A DNA stretch of 64,000 nucleotides from Spirochaetota bacterium (GCA_029974015.1 JARKUF010000038.1:1-64000); one strand, 5' to 3'; positions 56,032 through 64,000 are shown, counted from the first letter of the stretch. Notes: generated by a model from the sequence alone, not told the origin. Numbers and translations: made by a program.

Positions 56032-56619
56032 ATGAAAAAAATCATAACACTCATCGCGGCAGTCGCCGCTGTATTCAGCCTGACTTCATGCGGATATAAC
56101 ACGATGCAGGCAAACGAAGAGGAAGTGTTGGCTAAATGGGGGGACGTTGAGGCCGCATACCAGAGAAGGATGGACCTCATCCCGAACCTGGTGGAAGTGG
56201 TTAAAGGTTACGCGGCCCATGAAAAGGATACTCTTACCGCCGTGACCGATGCAAGGTCAAAAGCAGGTTCATTCCAGGTAAGCAAGGATGTGATGGATAA
56301 TCCTGCCGCGCTCCAGAAATTCCAGAGCATCCAGGGAGAACTTTCATCCGCACTTTCTAAGCTCATGGTGCTTGTTGAAAAATATCCGGACCTGAAGGCT
56401 AACCAGAATTTTATGGACCTTCAGCATCAGCTTGAAGGCACGGAGAACAGGATAAACGTCGCCAGGGTAAGGTACAACGAGGCCGTTCAGAAATTCAACA
56501 CATCCATAAGAACCTTCCCCAACAGCATTACCAACAGCATGCTGCTGCATCTTAAGCTGAAGGAGCCCTTCAAGGCCCAGGAAGGCGCGGCAACAGCTCC
56601 AAAGGTTAACATCAGGTGA
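56032..56619 (+). CDS. LemA family lipoprotein
   Basis: A 195-residue protein with a lipoprotein signal (AAVAAVFSLTSC, Cys at about residue 21), so it is anchored to a membrane outside the cytoplasm. The LemA core follows: YQRRMDLIPNLVEVVKGYAAHEKDTL, then YPDLKANQNFMDLQHQLEGTENRI and RYNEAVQKFNT. It is mainly alpha-helical. LemA proteins commonly sit next to TPM-domain (YgcG-like) genes; here three follow in the same operon. Role unknown, with an envelope association likely. Confidence 0.9.
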   Translation: MKKIITLIAAVAAVFSLTSCGYNTMQANEEEVLAKWGDVEAAYQRRMDLIPNLVEVVKGYAAHEKDTLTAVTDARSKAGSFQVSKDVMDNPAALQKFQSIQGELSSALSKLMVLVEKYPDLKANQNFMDLQHQLEGTENRINVARVRYNEAVQKFNTSIRTFPNSITNSMLLHLKLKEPFKAQEGAATAPKVNIR

Positions 56620-57485
56620 AAAAGCGCCTTAACATAACCATCGCAGCGCTGTTGTTTATCACGGCATCGGCCGCATACGCGCTTGAGGCGCCAGCGCTGA
56701 AAGGGCGACTGAATGATTATGGCGACATGATATCACCCGCAGCGGAAAGTTCAATCGAGCAGAAACTTGCTTCTTTTGAAGCGTCGGATTCGACCCAGGT
56801 CGTAATACTCACGATCAATTCCCTCGATGGTGACGCCATGGAGGATTTCACCATCAGGGTCGCTGAAAAATGGAAAATCGGGCAGGCCAAGAAAGACAAC
56901 GGCGTTATACTTTTCGCTTCGAAGAACGACAGGCGTCTCAGGATTGAAGTCGGCAGAGGGCTGGAGGGGGTCCTCACGGATCTGCTTGCCGGCAGGATAC
57001 TGGACACTGTAATAAGACCGAAGTTCCAGGCAGGGGATTTTGACGGAGGATTCACCGACGGCATTGATGCCATAATCAACGCGTGCAGGGGCGAGTTTAC
57101 AAGCGATGGTTTTGCAAGTTCCGCCCGCAATGACGGGAATTATAGCGATTTTATAATCATACTTTTTTTCGGTTTTCTTTACTTTGTTAGAATGGTGACA
57201 AAAAAATCAAAAATCCTCAGCGGCCTTGGGGGCGCCGTGGCAATCCCGATTTGGGTTCATAATGCGTTCATGCCTCTTGGGCTTACGGGAATAATAATAG
57301 CTGCCGTTTCAGGATTTATATTCGGGCTGGTAAATTCATATATTCTCTTAATCGGAGGCAATACCGGAAGGGGTTCCGGAGGGGGTTCCAGTTTCGGAGG
57401 ATTCTCCGGAGGGGGTTCCAGTTTCGGAGGATTCTCCGGTGGAGGAGGAAGTTTCGGAGGCGGGGGATCATCAGGAGGATGGTAA
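56616..57485 (+). CDS. TPM-domain (YgcG-like) membrane protein with Gly-rich tail
   Basis: A 289-residue protein starting with GTG, overlapping the lemA stop by four bases. A signal peptide (ITIAALLFITASAAYALE) precedes a TPM domain with ALKGRLNDYGDMISPAAES, VVILTINSLDGDAMEDF and RRLRIEVGRGLEGVLTDL. Two TM helices lie at about 180-240. The C-terminus is a low-complexity Gly/Ser/Phe tail ending GGW, in which a 30-bp unit is tandemly repeated at 57376-57435. The family is linked to membrane protein turnover or photosystem repair in plants; in bacteria its role is open. Confidence 0.88.
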   Translation: MKKRLNITIAALLFITASAAYALEAPALKGRLNDYGDMISPAAESSIEQKLASFEASDSTQVVILTINSLDGDAMEDFTIRVAEKWKIGQAKKDNGVILFASKNDRRLRIEVGRGLEGVLTDLLAGRILDTVIRPKFQAGDFDGGFTDGIDAIINACRGEFTSDGFASSARNDGNYSDFIIILFFGFLYFVRMVTKKSKILSGLGGAVAIPIWVHNAFMPLGLTGIIIAAVSGFIFGLVNSYILLIGGNTGRGSGGGSSFGGFSGGGSSFGGFSGGGGSFGGGGSSGGW

Positions 57486-58201
57486 TGAAAAACAAATCAG
57501 ACAATTTTTTTACGGAAAAAGAGAAAACCGCGGTGGAAACCGCGATTAAACAGGCCGAGTCCAGGACATCGGGCGAGATCGTGGCCATGGTAGTGGAGAA
57601 AAGCAGCGCATACTTGGACATAGACGTGCTGACCGGGATCATTTTTTCCGCCCTGATAGCGGTATATCCGGCGGAAATTGCGTATCTTCATTCATCGTCA
57701 ATACTTCGGAAAATCATTCCTTCGTTAAACTGGGTTGATCATGTGCCTGACAGCGAGAGGTTTCTCACAGGGCTGTTTGTATTTGTTACAATAACGGTCC
57801 TGCTTTACTTTCCCATAAAAATGCTTTTCAGGAAATTCCCCGCCATTAAAAGAAACCTGCTGCCCCTGAAGAGGAAGGAATTCGAGGTAAGGGAAAGGGC
57901 TATCAGGGCGTTCCACGAACACGGCCTGGCCAACACCCGCGACGCGACGGGTGTGCTGTTCCTCATATCGCTCCTTGAAAGGAAAGTCTATGTTCTTGCG
58001 GACAGGGGCATCTATACAAAGATCACTCAGGCCGCGCTGGACGGGTACGCTGCGTCAATAGCCAGAGGCATAGCAGACGGGAAAGGCGGCGAAGCCCTGT
58101 GCAACGCCATATTAGACGCAGGAAAGGAACTTGAGAAACATTTCCCGATCAAAAGCGATGACACAAACGAACTTAGCGACCGCATAATTTTTGAGAAATA
58201 G
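57485..58201 (+). CDS. TPM-domain membrane protein without signal peptide
   Basis: A 238-residue protein. KEKTAVETAIKQAESRTSGEIVAMVVEKS begins a TPM-like domain that lacks an export signal and is interrupted by two TM helices (VLTGIIFSALIAVYPAEIAYL and FLTGLFVFVTITVLLYFPI). The second half (ATGVLFLISLLERKVYVLADRG) completes it. It lacks the Gly-rich tail. AGGAGG lies six bases before ATG at 57485, which shares one base with the preceding TAA. It is similar in kind to genes found third in lemA-TPM operons. Confidence 0.83.
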   Translation: MKNKSDNFFTEKEKTAVETAIKQAESRTSGEIVAMVVEKSSAYLDIDVLTGIIFSALIAVYPAEIAYLHSSSILRKIIPSLNWVDHVPDSERFLTGLFVFVTITVLLYFPIKMLFRKFPAIKRNLLPLKRKEFEVRERAIRAFHEHGLANTRDATGVLFLISLLERKVYVLADRGIYTKITQAALDGYAASIARGIADGKGGEALCNAILDAGKELEKHFPIKSDDTNELSDRIIFEK

Positions 58202-58216
58202 TACAGGGGAAAAGCC

Positions 58217-59101
58217 ATGATAAAAAAAATAGTGGCGGCAGCCGTACTGTTTATCGCCGTACCTTTAATTGCGTCAGATGTCGTTCTGCCAGCTCTTACA
58301 GGGCCTGTAGTGGACAAGGCAGGTGTCCTGACCAGGGAGCAGATTATAAAACTTTCCGCAATATCCAGGGAATTCGAAAAAGTAAAAGGCAGCCAGATCG
58401 CGGTATGCATTGTACCAACAGTCCAGCCTCTTCCAATTGAGGATTTCGGGATCAAGCTCGCTGAAAAATGGAAAATTGGACGCGCTAAAATAAGCGACGG
58501 CATAATAATTATTGTGGCGAAAAACGACAGGAAGATGCGCATCGAAGTGGGACGCGGACTTGAAGGAATAATAACAGACCTTATGGCGGGCAGGATAATC
58601 AGCCGGATAATGGCCCCTGAATTCCGCAAAGGCAATTTTTTCAACGGTATCGAGGGCGCAATGGAAGCAATGATAGCGCTCATAAATCGCGGGGAGCTGC
58701 CAGGTATATCATCATCCGAAGCCGCGGCCGACACAGGCGTATCCGGGCGCATATTGGGGATAACCCTGATAGTGTTTGCCGTAATCCTGGTGATTTTATT
58801 TATCGTGATGAGGAAAGTATTGCCCTCCTTACTCATGCTTGCAGGCTCATACATAGCGGTTTTCGCCGCCTTCAGAGTAATAGGAACAACGCTAACGGTT
58901 GGGGAATCAATCGGGATTACCAGCGTTATCATGGTGCATATATGTTTATTTGCCTTAGGTGCGAAATATGCCCTTGGAGGATCCGGCTCTTCGTCAGGTT
59001 CTTATTCATCATCCGATTCATCGTACAGCAGCAGTTCATCAGCCAGCTACAGCGGCGGCGGCGGGGATTTCGGTGGAGGCGGATCTTCAGGAGACTGGTG
59101 A
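58217..59101 (+). CDS. TPM-domain (YgcG-like) membrane protein with Ser/Gly-rich tail
   Basis: A 294-residue paralogue of the 56616 gene. A signal peptide (IVAAAVLFIAVPLIASDVVL) precedes a TPM domain with GPVVDKAGVLTREQIIKLS, GIIIIVAKNDRKMRIEVGRG and LEGIITDLMAGRI. Two or three TM helices lie at 175-250. A Ser-rich then Gly-rich end (GGGGDFGGGGSSGDW) is comparable to the tail of its paralogue. GAAAAATGGAAAATCGGACG-type segments are shared with the first copy, indicating duplication. Confidence 0.87.
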   Translation: MIKKIVAAAVLFIAVPLIASDVVLPALTGPVVDKAGVLTREQIIKLSAISREFEKVKGSQIAVCIVPTVQPLPIEDFGIKLAEKWKIGRAKISDGIIIIVAKNDRKMRIEVGRGLEGIITDLMAGRIISRIMAPEFRKGNFFNGIEGAMEAMIALINRGELPGISSSEAAADTGVSGRILGITLIVFAVILVILFIVMRKVLPSLLMLAGSYIAVFAAFRVIGTTLTVGESIGITSVIMVHICLFALGAKYALGGSGSSSGSYSSSDSSYSSSSSASYSGGGGDFGGGGSSGDW

Positions 59102-59304
59102 ACAGTAATTATATTCCGGCGCGTGTTTTCTGATGAACCCGCGTACTCCGTTCGCCCACCCCGCCGACATGCGCATACATTCTTCGGACCATTCCTCATC
59201 GACCTGCACATACCCAATCACGCCGTGTTTTTCGTAATTATCGAGACATACCAGAAATAATTAGCAAAATCCCAATCGTTCCCGATGACGTGGTCGTGGA
59301 ACGA
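59102..59304 (-). pseudogene. Degraded gene fragment
   Basis: On the minus strand two segments in different frames read as one protein: HDHVIGNDWDFANYFWYVS, then (after a one-base shift) NYEKHGVIGYVQVDEEW and SEECMRMSAGWANGVRGFIR. It has stops upstream and runs into the TPM gene end. I do not recognise the family. The codon-like quality and the single shift suggest a dead gene rather than chance. Confidence 0.4.
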
Positions 59305-59471
59305 TTAGTGCCAGCGAAACGGGGGATGCGGGTATTAAAATATTGAAAGCATCCAAAACACAAATCCCCTCGGCGGCAGCTATGCTGCCGCAATATTTCC
59401 CCCTCCCGAAGGAATATCACTTGATTTTTCACGGGGAGCCGCAGAATACTAACCGCGCAGGAGGAGCCAAG

Positions 59472-60380
59472 ATGTCCAGGGAACTGATGAACACGAAGGA
59501 AGTGGCCGAGTATCTGAGCATACACGAGAAGCAGGTCTACGCCCTCATCAAAGAGAACCGCATACCCTGCACCAGGGTCACGGGGAAATGGGTGTTTCCC
59601 AAACACCTCATCGACGAATGGATTGATAAAAGCGCCCTGGAAGGACGAAGCGATGGGAAAGGCGACCGGCCCGCCATGGATGCAATTTTCGCCGCCGGAA
59701 GCAATGATCCCGTCCTGGACATTTTGATGAACAGCGTCAAACGCTCGGAGTTCTACATCTTCAGCTCGAGCACGGGGAGCACAGAGGGGCTTCGTCTCTT
59801 GAAGGAAGGGCAAATTGACCTCGCATGGTGCCACCTCCTTGACCCTGAAACCGGAAGCTACAACATTCCCCAGATCACTGAAATGCTCTCGGGGATGAAG
59901 ATTGCCCTGGTCCACCTCTTCTTTCGGGAACTCGGTTTCGTCTCCTCGCCAGGCCTGTCCAAGCCGGTGCGGAGCTTTGACCAGTTGGGCGCCGGGGAAA
60001 TCAAGTTCATAAACCGCCAGGCCGGTTCCGGCACGAGAATTTTAGTGGATTACAATCTCGGCCGTGAGGGGATTTCCCCTTCAAAGATTCCGGGATACGC
60101 CCGGGAGGTCTACACCCATATGGAAGTGGGCCTGGCGGTCAAGTCGGGTTTGGCGGAATGCGGCGTCGCCACTGTGGCGGTATCGCAACTTCTGGGCCTC
60201 CCCTTCGAACCCCTGGTGAAGGAGAGCTTCGATATGGTCCTCACCCAGGAAACATTTTTTCGAAAAGGGGTCAGGCGCTTCATCGACACCCTTTCCACGA
60301 AGGAGCTGAGAAAGGTCGTGGAACCTCTGGGTAACTACGATTTCAACGAATCGGGAAAGATTATTCACAGCGCATCATGA
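59472..60380 (+). CDS. Excisionase-type HTH plus periplasmic-binding-like domain regulator
   Basis: A 302-residue cytoplasmic protein. The first ~55 residues are a MerR-like/excisionase helix-turn-helix (MNTKEVAEYLSIHEKQVYAL, IPCTRVTGKWVFPKHLID). Residues ~75-295 look like a substrate-binding-protein fold of the kind found in molybdate/tungstate regulators (LDILMNSVKRSEFYIFSSST, IKFINRQAGSGTRILVDY, GLAVKSGLAECGVATVAV). It probably senses an oxyanion or similar ligand. GGAGGAG precedes the ATG at 59472; the upstream in-frame ATG at 59343 is unsupported. It overlaps mltG by four bases. Confidence 0.85.
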   Translation: MSRELMNTKEVAEYLSIHEKQVYALIKENRIPCTRVTGKWVFPKHLIDEWIDKSALEGRSDGKGDRPAMDAIFAAGSNDPVLDILMNSVKRSEFYIFSSSTGSTEGLRLLKEGQIDLAWCHLLDPETGSYNIPQITEMLSGMKIALVHLFFRELGFVSSPGLSKPVRSFDQLGAGEIKFINRQAGSGTRILVDYNLGREGISPSKIPGYAREVYTHMEVGLAVKSGLAECGVATVAVSQLLGLPFEPLVKESFDMVLTQETFFRKGVRRFIDTLSTKELRKVVEPLGNYDFNESGKIIHSAS

Positions 60381-61375
60381 AATACATTCGCATACTCATT
60401 TTCCTCGGAATTGCCGCCGCGGCCGCCCTGGCGGGCCTCTACTATTTCAACGCCCCGCCGCGCCTCATGCGGGACGACATCATCCGCGTGGCGCCAGGGG
60501 ACGGCGTCATCACCCTGGCCCATCGGCTGAAAGACCGAAACCTCATTGAGAGCAGGCGCTTTTTTTCGTCCATGGCCTCCCTCTTGAAAATGACGGCTGT
60601 TAAGCCGGGAAAATACAAAATACCGGTCGGCATTACTTCGTTCGGAATCCTCTCGAAGTTAAACAGGGGGGACATCATGAAGGCCCGGCTCACAATCCCC
60701 GAGGGGTTCAACATCTACCAGATCGCAGAACGCCTGGAAAAACTAAACGTAGCCAAAAGGGACGATATCCTCCATCTCTCGTCCAATACTCCCTTCCTCC
60801 GTTCCATAGGCATCCTGGCCTCCTCCGCGGAAGGATACCTCTTCCCGGACACGTATATCTTCCCCGAGGAAAGCGACCCCAAAGCGGTGCTAAAAAACAT
60901 GCACGAGCGCCTCAACCTCGTCCTCGGCCAGGTGGACCTTTCGCGGATGAACGAACTCAACCTCGACAGGCACCGCCTCCTCACCATGGCCTCACTCATC
61001 GAGAAGGAGGCGAAGATCGGTTCCGAGCGCCCCCAGGTCTCGGCTGTATTCCACAACAGGATGAAAAAAAGGATGAAGCTCGACTGCGATCCTACGGTGC
61101 GCTACGCCGTGAAGCGGTTCACGGGCCCCATCTACCTGAAAGACCTCAGGGACCCATCACCCTATAATACTTATATCCACCCGGGACTGCCGCCCACCCC
61201 CATTTGCTCCCCGGGGAAGGCGGCCATCACCGCCGCCCTGAACCCGGCCCCTTCGGACTACCTCTACTTTGTGGCGAGAAACGACGGTTCCCATTTCTTT
61301 TCGCGCACATACCGGGAGCACGCCAGGGCGGTGAACAAATACCAGAGGGGAGGAAATGGCCCGTACGGAAAATAA
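60377..61375 (+). CDS. mltG: Endolytic murein transglycosylase MltG
   Basis: A 332-residue inner-membrane enzyme that cuts glycan strands and sets their length. An N-terminal TM helix (ILIFLGIAAAAALAGLYYF) precedes a LysM-like part and the YceG catalytic domain. The catalytic Glu lies in ASLIEKEAKIGSERPQVSAV, followed by FHNRM, LDCDPTVRYA, SPYNTYIHPGLPPTPI and YFVARNDGSHFFSRT. It overlaps the regulator upstream and the U32 gene downstream (20 bases). Confidence 0.95.
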   Translation: MKYIRILIFLGIAAAAALAGLYYFNAPPRLMRDDIIRVAPGDGVITLAHRLKDRNLIESRRFFSSMASLLKMTAVKPGKYKIPVGITSFGILSKLNRGDIMKARLTIPEGFNIYQIAERLEKLNVAKRDDILHLSSNTPFLRSIGILASSAEGYLFPDTYIFPEESDPKAVLKNMHERLNLVLGQVDLSRMNELNLDRHRLLTMASLIEKEAKIGSERPQVSAVFHNRMKKRMKLDCDPTVRYAVKRFTGPIYLKDLRDPSPYNTYIHPGLPPTPICSPGKAAITAALNPAPSDYLYFVARNDGSHFFSRTYREHARAVNKYQRGGNGPYGK

Positions 61376-62594
61376 ACGCGCCTCCCTCGTCGTCCCGGCT
61401 GGAAATTTCGAAAAGCTCCGTTTCGCCGTGCGCTATGGCGCCGACGAGGTGTATTTCGGCGGCGATGGTTTTAACCTCCGCGCCGGGAGCGGAAATTTTT
61501 CCCTGGACGACCTCCCCGGCGCCCTGAAGTTCTGCGCGGAAAGCGGCGTTCGAACGGTCTTTCTGCTGAACGCCTTCCTCCACGACGGCCAAATTGCCGC
61601 CGCACGGGAGTACATTTCCTGCCTGAAAGAATTCCGCTTCGACGCCGTGATGGTTTCGGACCCGGGGATGATGGCCCTCATCAGCGAAGCGGGCGCCCCA
61701 TGGCAACTGCATCTCTCCACGCAAATGTCCACCCTCAACCGTTACGCCGCGAAGTTCTGGGAGGACGCGGGGATATCCCGCATCGTCCTGGCCAGGGAAG
61801 CTACCCTGGATGAAATCCGGGCCGTCCGGGAACATACTTCCGCCGAGCTTGAGGTCTTCGTCCACGGGGCCCTCTGCATCTCCTACTCAGGACGCTGCCT
61901 CCTCAGCCGATATCTCTCGGGGCGTGACGCCAACTTAGGCGAGTGCTCCCACCCCTGCCGATGGCGCTACGCGCTGGTGGAGGAAAAGCGCCAGGGAAGC
62001 CATCTTGAAATACTGGAGCACGCAAGTGGGACGGAAATCCTCTCATCAAAGGACCTCTGCCTCATCCATCGCATTCCCGAATATCTGGCGGCAGGCGTGG
62101 ACGCTTTCAAAATCGAGGGGAGGATGAAATCGGTCTACTACACGGCGAACACCGCGCGCCTCTACGCCGAGGCCGTCTCCCTCGCCGGGGACCCGGCGGC
62201 TTTCGCGGAACGCCTTCCCTTCTGGCGAAAGGAGCTAAACCTCATCAGCCACCGCCCTTACACCGATGACCTCTTTAACGAATTTAGCGCCATGGAAGCG
62301 TCCCGAAGCGTGCCCTACCTCCGGGGAGCGCTGTACCTCGGGCATTATGAAGGGCCTGGGCGCGACGAGACTGAATGCCTCGCGACAGTCCGAAATCCCA
62401 TAAGGGCGGGAGAGGCCATTGAGGCGATCTTTCCCATCGAGGACAGCATTGTTCGCGACAGAAGCTACATCGTAAGGGAAATCATCGATGGCGATGAAGC
62501 GACGCGGATGGCGCGCCCCGGGCGGGTGTGCATGCTTCGATTCGACACTCCAGTGTACAGGGACGCGGTGTTCAGGCGGGCGCCGAAAGTGTAG
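61356..62594 (+). CDS. Peptidase U32 family protein
   Basis: A 412-residue protein of the U32 family (YegQ/RlhA/UbiU relatives). ELEVFVHGALCISYSGRC begins the signature, followed by SRYLSGRDANLGECSHPCRW. These four conserved Cys are thought to hold an iron-sulfur cluster in relatives. KDLCLIHRIPEYLAAGVDAF and KIEGRMKSVYYTANTARLYAEA complete the barrel. Members hydroxylate tRNA or rRNA bases or ubiquinone using prephenate as donor; YegQ-type tRNA hydroxylation is the best guess. GGGAGGA lies upstream of the ATG. Confidence 0.9.
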   Translation: MARTENKRASLVVPAGNFEKLRFAVRYGADEVYFGGDGFNLRAGSGNFSLDDLPGALKFCAESGVRTVFLLNAFLHDGQIAAAREYISCLKEFRFDAVMVSDPGMMALISEAGAPWQLHLSTQMSTLNRYAAKFWEDAGISRIVLAREATLDEIRAVREHTSAELEVFVHGALCISYSGRCLLSRYLSGRDANLGECSHPCRWRYALVEEKRQGSHLEILEHASGTEILSSKDLCLIHRIPEYLAAGVDAFKIEGRMKSVYYTANTARLYAEAVSLAGDPAAFAERLPFWRKELNLISHRPYTDDLFNEFSAMEASRSVPYLRGALYLGHYEGPGRDETECLATVRNPIRAGEAIEAIFPIEDSIVRDRSYIVREIIDGDEATRMARPGRVCMLRFDTPVYRDAVFRRAPKV

Positions 62595-62619
62595 GGCCGC
62601 CCCGCGCCTGAACATAAAT

Positions 62620-63111
62620 TCACTTTCCGCCCCCGATATCGCAAGCGCCTTCCAGCTCTTCCCGCCAGGCTCGTCCGCGGAAGGTGTTGTTGCAGAGATT
62701 AGCAAACCGCATGGTCCGCATGAGCTTCAGTATATACTTCCGCTCTCTTCCGCCATACTCCGCGCGAAAATCGTCCATATAATCGCCCGCCGGCTCCGCT
62801 CCGTCGAGGCATGCCCAGTCACGGGCGTACTTCAAGGCGAGCCACTCTCGGCGGTCAAAATCTTTTTTATCGAGGGCGATGAGCTTCTCAATCTCGTCCC
62901 CGGAGACGCCTACCCTCCCTGCCAGGGAGGAGTGGGCCTTCATTCACCCATAGCAATTGTTCACCACGGAGACGGTCAGGAGGACTTTCTCACGGAAACG
63001 CGGGTCTACCCGAAGAAAGGTCATTAAAAACGTGGGGCCCCGAAAAAGGTCCGCCATGCGGGCCAGAAAATCGGCGAAGGAATTAAATTTTCTCATTTGA
63101 ATACCGCTCAT
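62620..63111 (-). CDS. AhpD-like thiol oxidoreductase, probable selenoprotein (in-frame TGA = Sec)
   Basis: A 163-residue AhpD/carboxymuconolactone decarboxylase-like protein if the TGA at 62946-62944 is read through. The protein reads VNNC-Y-G-(TGA)-M-K-A-H, which puts the TGA exactly at the second Cys of the family's CxxCxxxH active site (Cys 53, Sec 56, His 60). Both sides are in the same frame and continue the fold (FLRVDPRFREKVLLTVS before, GVSGDEIEKLIALDK after). Thirteen bases past the TGA is a perfect stem-loop, the expected place for a bacterial SECIS. ATG at 63111 has GGAGG five bases upstream. The alternative is a nonsense-mutated gene. Confidence 0.8.
62914..62930 (-). promoter_or_regulatory. 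SECIS-like stem-loop
   Basis: On the mRNA, CCTCCCT pairs with AGGGAGG around GGC. It begins 13 bases after the TGA. G residues in the apical loop and this spacing are features of bacterial SECIS elements recognised by SelB. Confidence 0.65.
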
Positions 63112-63213
63112 CTTTCCTCCACAACGGCTTCTTGCACTTTCTCCCATGCTTCCATCTCTACTTCCATGGAAAACCGGCCTCTGGCAGGGAGGTCATGTCC
63201 GCCCCGGAGGCAT

Positions 63214-64000
63214 TTACCGGGGACCTCTTTTTTTTAGCACCCGTTCCATGCGGTACGCCAGGTAATTCGCATAGAAGGCGACCCTTCCGCCGAATCCCAC
63301 GAAAGCGATGGTGAGCACCAGCCCGGCCATGGAGAGGGAAATGAGAAGCCAGCGCTCGGCAAGGCGCCGGGTGACCGTTTCCGAATAGGCGATGACCGGG
63401 GACGGCTCCAGGGGAGTTTCTATGGTGAAGGTCCGTACCACAGGGTCCGTCCAGTAATACACTTTTTTCCCCCTAACGGTTTTATGATACTTTCCTTTAT
63501 AGGCAAGATAATAGGTCCCGTCCTTCAAATCTTTGATGCTAATTACATTGCTTCGGAGGTTCACTGCATCGCCGGGCATGGTTTTCTTTTTATCAAGCAC
63601 CACGGAATATCCCGCCACGTTCTGCTCCCGTATATTACGTGGCGAAATGAACACGTCAAAGGACCCGCCGCCATAGCTCCGATCGGTATCGAAGGGAAAA
63701 TTCAGCACAAAAGCGGGCGCCCGTGGGACCGCCCTTCTTTTCACCACCGTAGTATCGGGCCTTTCCTTGTTCATCTCCCTGGCCACTCGTTTTATATACT
63801 CTAAATCGAGGGCCTCGGCCTGGCCTACTATGATTTCATAGCTGGACAGGGCGCCGGGTTTATTGGTCTTGTCCACTGCCCGTATGCTAAAGAAATAACG
63901 CCCCTCACCCAGGTCCCGAAAGTCGGCCGAAAAGTCCGTAGTGAAGGTCACCGGCTCCGCGATCTTGTCCCTTGTAAGGCCGACAAGGAAGCCCTTTGTC
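63214..64000 (-). CDS. Membrane-anchored protein with Ig/FN3-like domains (5' end outside window)
   Basis: At least 262 residues, open to the window edge. Two beta-sandwich-like stretches are visible, DLGEGRYFFSIRAVDKTNKPG and DLKDGTYYLAYKGKYHKTVRG. The first type is typical of Y_Y_Y or fibronectin-III-like repeats found in surface and sensor proteins. A single TM helix near the C-terminus (WLLISLSMAGLVLTIAFVGF) is followed by a short basic tail, so the bulk would be extracytoplasmic. Function unknown. Confidence 0.65.
   Translation of the reverse strand, partial: TKGFLVGLTRDKIAEPVTFTTDFSADFRDLGEGRYFFSIRAVDKTNKPGALSSYEIIVGQAEALDLEYIKRVAREMNKERPDTTVVKRRAVPRAPAFVLNFPFDTDRSYGGGSFDVFISPRNIREQNVAGYSVVLDKKKTMPGDAVNLRSNVISIKDLKDGTYYLAYKGKYHKTVRGKKVYYWTDPVVRTFTIETPLEPSPVIAYSETVTRRLAERWLLISLSMAGLVLTIAFVGFGGRVAFYANYLAYRMERVLKKRGPR

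Noticed and set aside
62620-62943. A separate small gene starting at the ATG right after the TGA in the AhpD-like region
   Set aside because: It has no ribosome site of its own and begins in the middle of the active-site motif; reading through as one protein explains both parts.

Overview
The window looks like a piece of chromosome from a diderm, motile, free-living or facultatively host-associated bacterium of moderately high GC. A spirochaete (Spirochaetota) is my best guess. The reasons are two seven- or six-TM-type methyl-accepting chemotaxis proteins, an outer-membrane beta-barrel protein, apolipoprotein N-acyltransferase, a CobA-HemD fusion next to hemC, and many small lineage-specific proteins. 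No rRNA or ribosomal protein operon is present, so this placement is an inference of moderate confidence.

Layout. 0-6.4 kb: an IS21-like terminus at the edge, a CAP-domain lipoprotein, a chemoreceptor, a small Smr protein, a HAD phosphatase/nucleotidyltransferase pair and htpX. 6.4-10.3 kb: proA, an AMP-forming acyl-CoA synthetase and mntP. 10.5-16.3 kb: a five-gene minus-strand operon (SCP2-like, split transketolase, class III aminotransferase, second SCP2-like) facing a TetR regulator. 16.8-20.3 kb: an Rnk-like protein and the three-gene proton-translocating transhydrogenase operon pntAA-pntAB-pntB. 20.4-23.1 kb: yggS-proC-LysM/M23 peptidase. 23.4-34.6 kb: CDP-alcohol phosphotransferase, mtaB, second chemoreceptor, lnt, ligA, an ABC permease, type 4 uracil-DNA glycosylase and a patatin. 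34.8-35.0 kb: two CAU-anticodon tRNAs, one of them the initiator. 35.2-46.6 kb: an unknown protein, a four-domain cNMP/GGDEF protein, citrate synthase, an XRE-cupin regulator, hemC, cobA-hemD, tgt and mgtE. 46.7-55.8 kb: an accessory-looking stretch with direct repeats, a type IIG restriction-modification enzyme, a DEAD-box helicase with a frameshifting poly-C tract, an IS110 remnant, an outer-membrane protein and a SpoIIE-type phosphatase. 56-59 kb: lemA and three TPM-domain genes. 59.4-64 kb: an HTH/binding-protein regulator, mltG, a U32 peptidase, a probable selenocysteine-containing AhpD-like protein and a partial membrane-anchored protein.

The most interesting points follow. (1) An AhpD-like gene at 62.6-63.1 kb has an in-frame TGA exactly at the second position of its CxxC motif (CxxU), followed by a SECIS-like hairpin. 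(2) An 18-bp palindromic operator lies just downstream of the -10 boxes of both the SCP2/transketolase/aminotransferase operon and the pnt operon, with a third copy between them and the TetR gene. This defines a local lipid/NADPH-type regulon of unknown product. (3) A family of about 70-120 bp palindromic intergenic elements, about ten copies, is scattered through the window in both orientations. Some copies contribute a ribosome binding site, a protein C-terminus or a 5' leader to neighbouring genes. (4) mgtE has a structured leader with a small acidic upstream ORF whose stop codon sits in a hairpin loop.
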